Source: Paracoccaceae bacterium (GTDB taxonomy: Bacteria; Pseudomonadota; Alphaproteobacteria; Rhodobacterales; Rhodobacteraceae). Taken from it: a stretch of 32,908 nt of DNA. The translations under genes were made by a program, and so were the position numbers. Shown in pieces: positions 1 to 8,023 of the stretch. The stretch is from NCBI GenBank assembly GCA_028874915.1, contig JAPPHA010000021.1, positions 1 through 32,908 of the forward strand, written 5' to 3'. Positions within the stretch are counted from its first letter, which is position 1, and every line of letters begins with the position of its first letter. The notes below the pieces were generated by a model. The model was not told where the DNA came from. It searched no databases and saw only the letters and a program-made list of their open reading frames with translations.

Positions 1-481
1 ACCATGCGATCAGCGGACCGCAGGTCTGCGCGGTCGCTCCGAAGATGTCCTTGCCGGTCTTCGTTGTCAGGAAGTTCTCTTCATCCAGCATGGCATCGCG
101 CAGATACGCATCGGCGTTGCGATGCGGAAACTGCAGGCTCGAGATCATGCGCGGGAGATGTGACGGCAGATGCGTCAGATCGGAGAGGTCGAGAACAAAC
201 TCCGGGATGCCAACCGACGCGCGTTCCCTGCGTAGCGCGTCTTCCAGACGATTGGCCTGTGACGGTACATTGTCTATCACAATGACGTGCGTAGGCTCGG
301 TGTCGTCGACGCTCGCCCATCGGCGATCGTCCTGGAACCGTGCACCGGCATACACCGCAGGTTTGACAGTTCCACCGGGTCCGGCCAATGGCTCGAGTTC
401 CGCGTGCAGCCTTATTCCGCTATCCGAAGAGGTGTCGGAGCATCCTCGAATCAGGGCATCGAGATCGATCGTTCGTGTCAT
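1..481 (-). CDS. csb1: Type I-G (I-U) CRISPR Cas7 protein Csb1, 3' part missing at window edge
   Basis: A reading frame opens at an ATG (481-479) and stays open for 160 codons to the left edge, so the gene is cut by the window, not broken. An AAGGAAAG ribosome site lies about six bases upstream. The protein matches what I know of the Cas7 (Csb1/GSU0053) backbone subunit of type I-G Cascade: an early GPGG segment, a hydrophobic strand followed by DNVPSQANRLE (the family's D-S-V-Q-S-Q-A-N-R-x-E signature), then SLQFPHRNADAYLRDAMLD (family S-L-x-x-P-H-R-x-A-D-A-x-L-R-D), and ATAQTCGPLIAW near the cut. Csb1 coats the crRNA spacer in the interference complex. In type I-G loci csb1 is often followed by csb2, cas8/csx17, cas3 and adaptation genes; these would lie left of the window. 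No CRISPR repeats are visible here. Confidence 0.85.
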   Translation of the reverse strand, partial: MTRTIDLDALIRGCSDTSSDSGIRLHAELEPLAGPGGTVKPAVYAGARFQDDRRWASVDDTEPTHVIVIDNVPSQANRLEDALRRERASVGIPEFVLDLSDLTHLPSHLPRMISSLQFPHRNADAYLRDAMLDEENFLTTKTGKDIFGATAQTCGPLIAW

Positions 482-1467
482 GCGTGCTTTCCTTGTTTGC
501 GTTGTACGAAGGCGCCGATGGCTGAGAGGAAACGCGTAATCCCGGCGATTCGCCGCGCTATTGCGAGATGGTCCCTTTCCCCCATTGCCGGTTTTTGTCG
601 CTGTGGTCGGATTTGTGTTGGCTGACTTGTTGCTGCGGCCATACGTTGACTCATTCGTGTGCGTCGGGGGGCGCCGGTCGGGTGGCGAAGGCCCGGGCGG
701 GCCCTGTCCGAGAGCTTGCGCCAGGTCCGGCCACGGCAGCAGCTGACACTTGAAGCATCGGCGTCCGCCATGTGGGTGAACGGGTGAACAAGGCTTCCGG
801 GTGGATCCATGCCGGAACCAATCAGGGTCGCGGTCGCAACGACACAAAGGTGGAATTCGGAAAACCGAAAATGGACATCTGGCTCTGCCTGGTCAGAAAA
901 GACTGGAAAGACCCTCAATCGGTGACCATCATCGGGTGGCCAGAATCCGGTCCACATCACCATCACACCACAACCGAATGTTTACTGCGCAGGTCGCAGG
1001 CGGCCCCGGCATAGGACCGTTGGCGGAAACGGTAATTGAGTGCGGAACACGATTTCAACACAAAAGAATGGCTTTGAATGGGGTTGGTAAGTGCTTCATA
1101 AAACTAGCAATTTACTAGTTTTCACATGGTGACCTTGCCCGGCCGTGCGGCATGCGTCACATCGCTGGTAAGGCCGGAACTTCGACTGCTGTCGTGCAAA
1201 CAACCGGCCCGGTGCTTCCGCCGGAAAACGACCCGCTTGCTCGCCGGCCCCGTGAGCGCGTCCGCACCCGTCGCCATCGCGAACTCTGTGCAAAACACCG
1301 TGTATCCGGCGTCGCACTTCGTCACCCGCCGGTGCCGATTCTGATGCGATGACCCGCCCTCATCGGACACAGTACCGTCGCGAATGCTGCTGCCGCCGGC
1401 ACGAAGTTCCGGGTTCTTGACCGTCAAAAAAAGAACATGAAATTGAGATTCAGATGGAGGAGATCGA
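482..1467. other. Mostly non-coding stretch upstream of csb1
   Basis: I see no convincing gene in these ~990 bases. A minus-strand open frame (966-478) ends in an ATGA overlap with the csb1 start, but its composition is arginine/proline-rich and unlike a folded protein. Only its last ~35 residues look protein-like, and they have no ribosome site. The stretch probably holds the csb1 promoter, which I cannot place. It contains the AT-rich palindrome at 1100-1122, annotated separately. Confidence 0.4.
1100..1122. promoter_or_regulatory. 23-bp AT-rich palindrome (operator or small terminator)
   Basis: AAAACTAG (1100-1107) and CTAGTTTT (1115-1122) are perfect 8-bp inverted arms around the 7-base loop CAATTTA. 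The stem is nearly all A/T inside DNA of roughly 60% GC or more, so it stands out. A weak AT stem makes an intrinsic terminator unlikely. The size and symmetry fit a binding site for a dimeric repressor. Which gene it would serve is unknown: nothing convincing starts directly beside it. Confidence 0.45.
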
Positions 1468-1754
1468 GTGAAGGCGTGGAAACCGACGCCGGAACAGGGG
1501 CATCTGATCGAAGAAGGACGCCGTGCCTTTGGGGTGATGGAGAACCCCCTGCCGTTGGAGGCGGCCGATCGCCTGCTTGCCGAGATGCAGAGCCAGGCCG
1601 ACGCAACGCCGCTCTCGTCGTGCCGGGACCCGCCCGGGACGTCTTCGACAGGGTCATGACCATGCGCCGGGACGACTTCGAGGACGAATTTGCCAAAGTC
1701 CTCAACGTCAACGACTGCGACGGCGACGAAGGAGGCCCTACCGCGGATTCATGA
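1468..1754 (+). pseudogene. Small unknown gene, probably frameshifted
   Basis: A GTG at 1468 has a strong GGAGGAG ribosome site five bases upstream and opens a 63-codon frame beginning MKAWKPTPEQGHLIEEGRR, with natural-looking acidic/amphipathic composition up to about residue 48 (LLAEMQSQADAT). From there the composition turns poor and the frame stops at 1659. In a second frame, from about 1606 to the TGA at 1754, the translation regains natural composition (ARDVFDRVMTMRRDDFEDEF, then KVLNVND). The simplest reading is one acidic protein of about 95 residues broken by a small indel near 1605-1620. Two tiny overlapping genes (an ATGA junction near 1656) are the alternative. I do not recognise the family. 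Confidence 0.4.
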
Positions 1755-2173
1755 TTTCCCTTTGGGAAACGTTGATGAACGCCGGGCCTCCCGCGCGGCT
1801 CCCTTGAAAAGGAGCCTGGGAAGGACGACACGTGAACCTCCGACTGCTGGATGCGCTATCAATTCGGCGCCGGGGTCCAGGGTGCAAACGCTCACCGACG
1901 GAGGCAGGCGCGATCTCGTACCGCGCGGCCGGGCGGATGATTGACGGGACAAGCGAAGAATCCGGCATCCGGTCGGTAAAGGTCCAGGATTGGATCGGGG
2001 GAGTACGGAATGATTTGTCGGGCTCGATCCGGCGGGAACCATTGCCGAGGGCGTTCCATCGGGGAGACGTGCGAGGACCTGCGGGGTCCACAGGTAAGAT
2101 CAGTCCGGTGACGATCTGAATACGGAACAGAAAGTCCGCGTTTGGAGGGCAAATCACATACGGAATTAGACGC
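1755..2173. other. Stretch without a recognisable gene
   Basis: Open frames exist on both strands here, but all have shadow-like arginine/proline/serine-rich composition, lack ribosome sites and show no motif. I see nothing to annotate until the promoter-like sequence at 2174. Confidence 0.4.
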
Positions 2174-2206
2174 TATAATTCAATAGGTTGAAGGCATACT
2201 TTCAAC
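2174..2206 (+). promoter_or_regulatory. Putative promoter -10 with overlapping operator palindrome
   Basis: A perfect TATAAT hexamer lies at 2174-2179 and is followed at once by GTTGAA (2187-2192) and TTCAAC (2201-2206), perfect 6-bp inverted arms eight bases apart, covering the expected transcription start. No good -35 is visible at the right spacing (2151-2156 is AAATCA), as in many regulated alphaproteobacterial promoters. It would drive the small ORF at 2246 and the aminohydrolase gene at 2416. The regulator is unknown. Confidence 0.4.
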
Positions 2207-2245
2207 GACAGGGCGAATGTGCGATGAACAGGAGGGCCATTCGTG

Positions 2246-2401
2246 ATGATCGGTCCGTTCAATGAGGGATTTGGCCGCAATGATCCGGCTGGAAGCTCTG
2301 GGGCGGTTCTGACCCGGCGTCCGCTGCCGGTCCCGCTTGATCATCTGAGGACCTCGGTGCATCGTGGACTGCGTGATGGAATTGAAAGTCACGAAGGCTA
2401 G
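2246..2401 (+). CDS. Small hypothetical protein, 51 residues
   Basis: An ATG at 2246 (or the GTG directly before it at 2243) is preceded by a near-perfect AGGAGGG ribosome site about eight bases upstream. It opens a frame of 51 codons to the TAG at 2399-2401, just 14 bases before the ureidoglycine aminohydrolase start. The protein begins MIGPFNEGFGRNDPAGSSG, has no membrane segment or signal, and matches no family I know. The good ribosome site and position between a promoter-like sequence and a metabolic gene argue for translation, perhaps as a leader peptide or small protein. Short chance frames are common in GC-rich DNA. Confidence 0.35.
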   Translation: MIGPFNEGFGRNDPAGSSGAVLTRRPLPVPLDHLRTSVHRGLRDGIESHEG

Positions 2402-2415
2402 ACGGTGACGGATGG

Positions 2416-3258
2416 ATGACTCGAGACTACACAAACGCCCGACCTCCTGGTGGACTCCCGGCTCAGCAGGATTTGCTAAGCGGACGCGCGATCTTCACCG
2501 ACGCCTATGCCGTCATTCCAAGAGGAGTGATGAGCGACATCGTGACAAGCAATCTGCCGGGTTGGGAAGGAACCCGGGCCTGGATACTGGCCCGCCCGAT
2601 GACTGGATTTGCGGAGACATTCGCCCAGTATGTCATCGAGGTTTCGCCAGGGGGCGGCAGTGACGATCCGGAGCCGGACTCCGGCGCCGAGGCTGTGCTC
2701 TTCGTGACATCAGGTGAACTTGAACTGACCCTCAATGGCGTTTCGGACATGATGGGACCCGGAGGTTACGGTTACATCCCTCCCGGTTTCCGCTGGCGGC
2801 TTCGCAATCCAACGAATGCGACCGCTCCCGCATGTTTTTCCTGGATTCGCCGCCGGTATGTCCAAGCCGAGGGTGTACCGCTCCCAGATCCCTTTGTCGT
2901 CAACGAAGCGGACATTGCGCCGGTACCGATGCCGGATTCCGGAGGGGCCTGGATGACCACGCGCTTCGTCGATCCAGACGATCTCCGGCATGACATGCAT
3001 GTCAATATCGTTACGTTCGAACCCGGCGGTGTCATCCCGTTCATGGAGACCCACGTGATGGAACATGGGATCTATGTTATCGAGGGCAAGGCCGTTTACC
3101 GGTTGAACCGTGACTGGGTGGAGGTCGAAGCGGGAGACTTCCTGTGGTTGCGCGCATTCTGCCCACAGGCCTGTTACGCTGGCGGTCCTGGGAGGTTCCG
3201 CTATCTCTTGTACAAGGACGTCAACCGTCATCCGGAGTTGCGGCTCGGCGGTTGCTGA
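2416..3258 (+). CDS. (S)-ureidoglycine aminohydrolase, bicupin
   Basis: The 280-residue protein is a double cupin of the AllE/YlbA/UGlyAH family. It hydrolyses (S)-ureidoglycine, made from allantoate, to (S)-ureidoglycolate and ammonia in purine (allantoin) breakdown. Cupin 1 covers about residues 80-135 (SGELELTLNG, then GYGYIPPGFRW). Cupin 2 covers about 195-265 and holds the expected metal-site pattern: E211-x-H213-x3-H217 in METHVMEHGIYVIEG, and Q251 in FCPQACYAG, in line with the Mn-binding Glu/His/His/Gln set known for the family. Length is normal. The ATG at 2416 has only a weak ribosome site (GACGG). The convergent neighbour is a PucG/AGXT-like aminotransferase that could act on the same intermediate or on glyoxylate. 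No allantoinase or allantoate hydrolase is in the window. Confidence 0.88.
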   Translation: MTRDYTNARPPGGLPAQQDLLSGRAIFTDAYAVIPRGVMSDIVTSNLPGWEGTRAWILARPMTGFAETFAQYVIEVSPGGGSDDPEPDSGAEAVLFVTSGELELTLNGVSDMMGPGGYGYIPPGFRWRLRNPTNATAPACFSWIRRRYVQAEGVPLPDPFVVNEADIAPVPMPDSGGAWMTTRFVDPDDLRHDMHVNIVTFEPGGVIPFMETHVMEHGIYVIEGKAVYRLNRDWVEVEAGDFLWLRAFCPQACYAGGPGRFRYLLYKDVNRHPELRLGGC

Positions 3259-3604
3259 GGCCAGTTTCGAGATCCAGGCGAACCGCCAAGACCCCGCCGA
3301 GGATTGTTCAAGCGTGACGTCGAGTAGGCCGCCGGTGACCACCGACGGGCCGTTGGTCACATGGGTCCGAACCTGTGGTCACGGATCATGGAAACGGCCA
3401 GCAAACCCAGACTTCGACCATTTTGGGTCAAATGCGGAGTGTATCGGTTCCGAATGGACTTCAGGGGGCGCCGACGGGTAGCGCATTCCCGGCTACAGCC
3501 CGCCCACTGCAGGAACGCTCCGTCGTTGACCGGGCCAGAACCGGACATCGCCAAGGGTCATGGCCTCCCAAAGTCCATCGCCAAAAGGCAGCGAAAACGT
3601 TCGG
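3259..3604. other. Intergenic region between convergent genes
   Basis: These 346 bases separate the 3' ends of the aminohydrolase and aminotransferase genes. Overlapping short frames have shadow-like composition and no ribosome sites. I find no clear hairpin-plus-T terminator and nothing else to annotate. Confidence 0.4.
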
Positions 3605-4840
3605 TCAGTGCGCATGGTCGTGGTTCGCGATGATCTCGGCAGCTGCTTCAAGGGCGCCCTTGCCGTGAGGAATCCCGAGGGCCTTCAGGGCGGCGTCGAC
3701 GGACCCCAGCGTCCCGAGAACCATGGGTGGATTCAAGTGTCCCATGTGACCGATCCGGAAGATGGACCCAGTACGATCCGGAGAGAAACCAAGGCCGATT
3801 CCGAGCGTGACGCCCATTTCCCGCTCGCACCAGTCGCGGATGCGGTCGGCGTCCCTGCCGGAGGAGCTCGTATCCTCGCTGGCGGCAGTTCCCCCGGTCT
3901 TGATCGCCGTGACCGCGTGCGAACGGCTGGATTCCCTGGTTATGTTCAGGCCGATGTCCGAACCTTCGCTCCAGTGGTCGACGGCAGCCCAGATGCTCTT
4001 CGCAAGACATTCGTGCCGTTCCCAGGCATGGATGATGCCCTCTTCATGAACCAGCATGTCCAGAGCTTCCCGAAGGGCAAAGAGGTGATGCGTGGGGGCT
4101 GTGCCGCCGAACAGTTCGTAGAAGTGCTCGGGTTCCGTCCTGGGAATCCAATCCCAGTAACGCGGGACGTTCTGGACCTGATTCCGTGCTGTCCGTGCGC
4201 GGTCATTGAAGAAGACGAAGGACAGGCCGGCCGGTGTCATCAGTCCTTTCTGGCTGGCGGCGACCATCACGTCGACGTTCCAGCCGTCCATTTCATGGGG
4301 CTCGCAGCCGAGAGAGGCGATGCAGTCCACGGCGAGCAGTGCGTCGTGGCCTTCTTCGTCGAGTACCCGCCTGTAACCGGCGATGTCGTTTCGAGCCGAG
4401 GAAGCGGTGTCCGTCTGAGTGGCAAAGACCGCCTTGATATGAGGGCCCCGGTTTCGCCGCAGGCTTGCGCGAAGCCGCTCCGGATCGACGGATCCCTCCA
4501 TGCCGGAGTCGATCCGTTCGACTTCGGCTCCCATCGCGGTCATGACTTCGCCCCAGCGGGTGCCAAAGAACCCGGCATTGATCACGATCACCCGGTCGCC
4601 CGGCGAGAGCAAGTTGGCTACGGCCGCTTCCCAGGCGCCGTGGCCGTTGGAGATGTAGATGGCGGCATGTCCCCGGGTGCGGGCCACCGCCTTGAGATCG
4701 GGATAGAGCGATTCTGCGATGTCGACGAGTTCACCGGCGTAGATGTTCGGCGATGGCCGTTGCATCGCCGCCAGGACCCGGTCCGGAATGATGGACGGAC
4801 CCGGGATGGCGACGGTCTTCCGGCCCTGGCTGAGTGTCAT
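3605..4840 (-). CDS. Class V PLP-dependent aminotransferase, alanine/serine/ureidoglycine-glyoxylate type
   Basis: The 411-residue protein belongs to the AGXT/SgaA/PucG group: an N-terminal AIPGPSIIPDRVLAAM block, a glycine-rich turn (ISNGHGAWEAA), the AVDCIASLG aspartate motif that contacts the PLP nitrogen, and the Schiff-base lysine K198 in SQKGLMTPAG. It would transfer an amino group from alanine, serine or ureidoglycine to glyoxylate, giving glycine. Neighbourhood to ureidoglycine aminohydrolase favours a PucG-like role (ureidoglycine plus glyoxylate to oxalurate plus glycine), but that is inference. The usual H-R-x-x-E-F segment after the first block is replaced by PNIYAGEL, so substrate preference may differ from characterised members. 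Start: ATG with GAGAGGG four bases upstream. Confidence 0.8.
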   Translation of the reverse strand: MTLSQGRKTVAIPGPSIIPDRVLAAMQRPSPNIYAGELVDIAESLYPDLKAVARTRGHAAIYISNGHGAWEAAVANLLSPGDRVIVINAGFFGTRWGEVMTAMGAEVERIDSGMEGSVDPERLRASLRRNRGPHIKAVFATQTDTASSARNDIAGYRRVLDEEGHDALLAVDCIASLGCEPHEMDGWNVDVMVAASQKGLMTPAGLSFVFFNDRARTARNQVQNVPRYWDWIPRTEPEHFYELFGGTAPTHHLFALREALDMLVHEEGIIHAWERHECLAKSIWAAVDHWSEGSDIGLNITRESSRSHAVTAIKTGGTAASEDTSSSGRDADRIRDWCEREMGVTLGIGLGFSPDRTGSIFRIGHMGHLNPPMVLGTLGSVDAALKALGIPHGKGALEAAAEIIANHDHAH

Positions 4841-5222
4841 AGCGCCCTCTCGCTCATGTCCTGGACACCCGTCGTTCGACCTGCCGAATTTTTTTTAAAC
4901 ACAAGCCCGAACGGACGAGCCCGGACGCCACGAAGCAACGAACCGGAACGATGAACCCTGCCGGAATCGTCGGATGAACGGGACCCCGGCCAAAGGCGCC
5001 CCATAGCACTGGCTGTGGCTGGTCATCAAGCCGGGACTTCCGTCGACTCCCACGCCGGAGTCCGGAAAGACCACGGGTTTTCGTCTTACCGCCAGGCCTT
5101 GTCGCCACGCGGCGTGTCCATGATTTGATGATCCGAATTGGTTCTGGTGTTTCGCTCTCGGTCTCCGGGTCCAACCTCCTAAGGTCCGGGGTCTTTGCAA
5201 ATCTTGGAGACAGACCGGTGAC
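4841..5222. other. Divergent intergenic region
   Basis: About 380 bases separate the divergent aminotransferase and ABC exporter genes and should hold promoters for both. I can only point to an A/T run (TTTTTTTTAAA near 4890). Minus-strand frames here have no family features. Confidence 0.35.
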
Positions 5223-7127
5223 GTGATAGCGTTCTCAGATCGGCAATCGGCGTTCGGCGCAGGAATGAGAGAAATCACCGGGTCGGGTAACGGTCAGCCG
5301 GTTCATGTGACCTATCTGCGATACTGGCGTGAGTGGTTGCGGCCCCATGCAGGCCGAATGGTGGTCATCGTTGTTCTGATGGTCATCGTCGGTGTGGCGG
5401 GCGCGGGATATGCCAAGTTCATGCAGCTGGTCATTTCCGGGCTCGAGACCTCTGATCCCGATGTCGTTTTCTGGGGGCCGGCGGGGATCATTTCGCTCAC
5501 GGTGGTCAAGGGTCTCGGCGACTATGCGCGGAAGGCGATGGTCAACCGGGTCATGTCTACCGTTCAGGCGCGCATGCAGTCCACGTTGTACAGGTCGCTT
5601 CTGTACATGGATCTAAGCAGCCTGCTCGCCGAATCCCCTGCGGCCCTGTCTGTCCGGTTCACTGCCGATCTCGAGGTTGTCCGCAGCGCCGCGAGTGAGG
5701 TTTTCGGAATCCTGTCATCGATCCTGATCATTGCCACGACCATTGTCGTGATGCTGACGATCGACTGGGTCATGACCATAGCGTTGATCGTCATCTTCGT
5801 TCTGGCCTTTGCGCCGGTGGGCGTGATTGGCACACATGTCCGGGGAATTGCCGCATCCACGCAAAGAGAAATCGCCCGGATGACCTCCAGTGTGCATGAA
5901 GGCCTGTCGGGAATTCGAATGATTCGGACTTATCGGCTCGAGCGGCGGCTTCAGGATTCCGCCGACGACGCCTTCGCCCGATTGCACCGGCTTCGCGTCT
6001 CGCTTGAAAACTGGCGCCTCAGCGTTTCGCCGCTCATCGAAATCCTCGGCGGACTTGCGGTCGCCGCGCTACTCTTCCTCGTTTCGCTTCGAATTGGGGC
6101 CGGAGCGCTCGATCTTGCCGGGTTTGTCGGTCTGCTGACCGGGATCGGTGTGATTACCAATCCGGCGCAGCGGCTCGGACTCGCCTATGCGGTAGCCAAG
6201 CAGGGTGAAGCCGCACTCGACCGGGTGTTCGGCGTCTTTGATGCCCAGAACCAGATCAAGGATGGGGATTTCGAGTTTGCGGCCGGCGAAAAGGCGAACG
6301 GAAGAATACGCTTCCGCAGCGTCGACTTCGTCTATCCCGACGGATATTCGGCGCTCAGCGACATCGACCTCGACATTGAGGCCGGTCAGACCGTTGCAGT
6401 GGTAGGGCGGTCCGGTGCCGGAAAGTCGACTCTGTTCAACCTGATTCCGCGTCTGTTCGACGTCAGCGGTGGCGCCATCGAGATCGACGGCCGGGACATT
6501 CGTGAGTTCACATTGGCGACACTGAGAGATCAGATCTCCGTCGTCTCCCAGGAAAGTGTGCTGCTCAGCGGTACGGTCCTGGACAACATCGCCTTCGGCA
6601 ATGCGGATCAGTCCGATGACGACTGCGTCCGTGCGGCCAAGGCGGCGGGTGCTCATGAGTTCATCAAGGAGCTTCCAGACGGCTACAAGACGTGGATCGA
6701 ACCTTCCCAACAAGCTTTTTCCGGCGGTGAGAAGCAACGGTTGTCGATTGCGAGAGCCATACTCCGGGACGCACCGATCCTTCTGCTCGACGAACCGACT
6801 TCGGCGCTCGACGCGCATTCCGAATCGGTCATTCGACAGGCCATGGCCGAGCTGTCGCGATCGAGGACGACCTTGGTGATTGCCCATCGGTTGTCCACGA
6901 TTCTGGACTCGGACCTGATTGTCGTCATGGATCGCGGCCGCCTTGCCGAGACCGGAACGCACGATGAATTACTGGACAATAGCGACATTTACGGGGATCT
7001 GTTCAATCTTCAGTTCGATGGTGTGTCGACGACGGCTGACCGCCGGACAGCCGAGATTCCGCCGAGTGTTCCTGTCAAGGAGCAACGGTCCTTGCTGGCC
7101 CGGCTGGCCAGGATGTTTGGCCTTTGA
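5223..7127 (+). CDS. ABC exporter, fused permease and ATPase (MsbA-like half-transporter)
   Basis: The protein (634 residues from GTG 5223; 620 from the ATG at 5265) is a half-size type I ABC exporter that works as a homodimer in the inner membrane. An N-terminal transmembrane domain covers about residues 35-330 with hydrophobic helices (MVVIVVLMVIVGVAGAGYA; ILIIATTIVVMLTIDWVM; TIALIVIFVLAFAPVGVIG). The ATPase follows, with Walker A GRSGAGKST near residue 395, Q-loop VSQESVLLSGTV, signature FSGGEKQRLSIARA near 500, Walker B ILLLDEPTSALD and H-loop IAHRLSTI. All catalytic residues are present. It resembles lipid/multidrug exporters of the MsbA/AtmA group; the substrate cannot be read. Start is uncertain: neither GTG 5223 nor ATG 5265 has an ideal ribosome site. 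Confidence 0.9.
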   Translation: MIAFSDRQSAFGAGMREITGSGNGQPVHVTYLRYWREWLRPHAGRMVVIVVLMVIVGVAGAGYAKFMQLVISGLETSDPDVVFWGPAGIISLTVVKGLGDYARKAMVNRVMSTVQARMQSTLYRSLLYMDLSSLLAESPAALSVRFTADLEVVRSAASEVFGILSSILIIATTIVVMLTIDWVMTIALIVIFVLAFAPVGVIGTHVRGIAASTQREIARMTSSVHEGLSGIRMIRTYRLERRLQDSADDAFARLHRLRVSLENWRLSVSPLIEILGGLAVAALLFLVSLRIGAGALDLAGFVGLLTGIGVITNPAQRLGLAYAVAKQGEAALDRVFGVFDAQNQIKDGDFEFAAGEKANGRIRFRSVDFVYPDGYSALSDIDLDIEAGQTVAVVGRSGAGKSTLFNLIPRLFDVSGGAIEIDGRDIREFTLATLRDQISVVSQESVLLSGTVLDNIAFGNADQSDDDCVRAAKAAGAHEFIKELPDGYKTWIEPSQQAFSGGEKQRLSIARAILRDAPILLLDEPTSALDAHSESVIRQAMAELSRSRTTLVIAHRLSTILDSDLIVVMDRGRLAETGTHDELLDNSDIYGDLFNLQFDGVSTTADRRTAEIPPSVPVKEQRSLLARLARMFGL

Positions 7128-7154
7128 TCTCGGTTGGCCGCCGGATCCTTGGAG

Positions 7155-7202
7155 CCCCGGTCGTGATCGGACCGGGGTCACGCCGGGACCATCGGGTCCC
7201 GG
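7155..7202. terminator. Two tandem hairpins between convergent genes
   Basis: CCCCGGTC (7155-7162) pairs with GACCGGGG (7170-7177) around a 7-base loop, and CCGGGACC (7183-7190) pairs with GGTCCCGG (7195-7202) around a 4-base loop. Both stems are perfect 8-bp and lie between the exporter stop (7127) and the glycosyltransferase stop (7254). There is no T-run, so they may act as weak bidirectional terminators or 3' stabilisers. Confidence 0.5.
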
Positions 7203-7253
7203 ACTTGAGGCTTGCGTGTTGGCAGTTACCCGGACGCGAACCCAGGGCCCCGA

Positions 7254-7946
7254 TCAGCCGAGATACCGGGTTGCCAATTCCCGTGGGTCACGGCCCATGA
7301 GGAAAAGGGCCTGGATGGCGAGATTCCTGGAGCCGCGGCGAATCCAGCCGTCGCGACGATAACGTTCGGCGCTGGTCGTCGCGGTGGCTGTAAGTGGAAC
7401 CAGCCGCCGACCGATCCTGCGGCTGATCACCATGTCCTCGAGCAGCGGCAGCGCCGGATAACCCCCGACGGCGTCATAAAGTCGGCGATGGATCAGAAGC
7501 CCCTGGTCGCCGAAGGGGAGACGGAAGACGCGGGACCGGACGTTGGCCCACCCGGCAAAGAGCGCCGGCATGACACCCTTCGCATCGAAGGCAAGCCGGA
7601 AGTACCCGGCAGTCTGCGGGTCCTGAAGCTGCCCGGCGACGGCATCCACCCAGTTGGATTCGAGGCTCGTGTCGGCGTGCAGGAACAGCATCCAGTCGGC
7701 TGTTGCTGTTGCGGCACCCTCACGCAGTTGCCAGCCGCGCCCTCGGTGCGATGCGGTCACGAGAACCGCTCCGGTGACATCGGCAAGGCGATGGATGTCG
7801 TCCCTCGAACCCCCGTCGGAGAGAATGACCTCACGAATGATCCCGGCGTGGATGCCTTGCATGAGCGACGCCATCGTCGGCCCGATCGAGGACACGGCAT
7901 TCAGCGTCGGAATGATGACGGAAACCGGTGCGGCCATGCCGGCCAT
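7254..7946 (-). CDS. Family 2 glycosyltransferase (TIGR04283-like)
   Basis: The 230-residue cytoplasmic GT-A enzyme starts its fold with VSVIIPTLNAVSSI, then EVILSDGGSRDD (nucleotide-binding aspartates), and the DXD-equivalent LFLHADTSL. The later segment FGDQGLLIHRRLYDAVGGYP followed by LPLLEDMVISRRI is typical of the TIGR04283 subgroup, which was named after arsenosugar-type clusters but is widespread and mostly uncharacterised. No arsenic genes are nearby, so I would not claim that role. ATG 7946 is chosen because the conserved strand starts just after it; ATG 7937 is also possible. Longer frames upstream run into the promoter of the divergent YgfZ gene, whose start is only 77 bases away. 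Confidence 0.8.
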   Translation of the reverse strand: MAGMAAPVSVIIPTLNAVSSIGPTMASLMQGIHAGIIREVILSDGGSRDDIHRLADVTGAVLVTASHRGRGWQLREGAATATADWMLFLHADTSLESNWVDAVAGQLQDPQTAGYFRLAFDAKGVMPALFAGWANVRSRVFRLPFGDQGLLIHRRLYDAVGGYPALPLLEDMVISRRIGRRLVPLTATATTSAERYRRDGWIRRGSRNLAIQALFLMGRDPRELATRYLG

Positions 7947-8023
7947 CAAACCGTGAATGCCTTGCAATTGAAACCCGGCGCTTTGTGGGGGTAGATGAAC
8001 CCGGTAAGGAAGGGAGCCCATCC

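Noticed and set aside
478-966. 162-codon minus-strand frame ending in an ATGA overlap with csb1
   Set aside because: The overlap is suggestive, but most of the translation is Arg/Pro/Ser-rich without fold features, and csb1 has its own good ribosome site.
1-1100. CRISPR array near csb1
   Set aside because: No regularly spaced repeat is present in the first kilobase or elsewhere in the window.
3560-4954. 464-codon open frame on the plus strand
   Set aside because: It lies opposite the aminotransferase gene, whose protein has clear family motifs and a PLP lysine. The plus-strand translation has no motifs and is a GC-driven antisense shadow.
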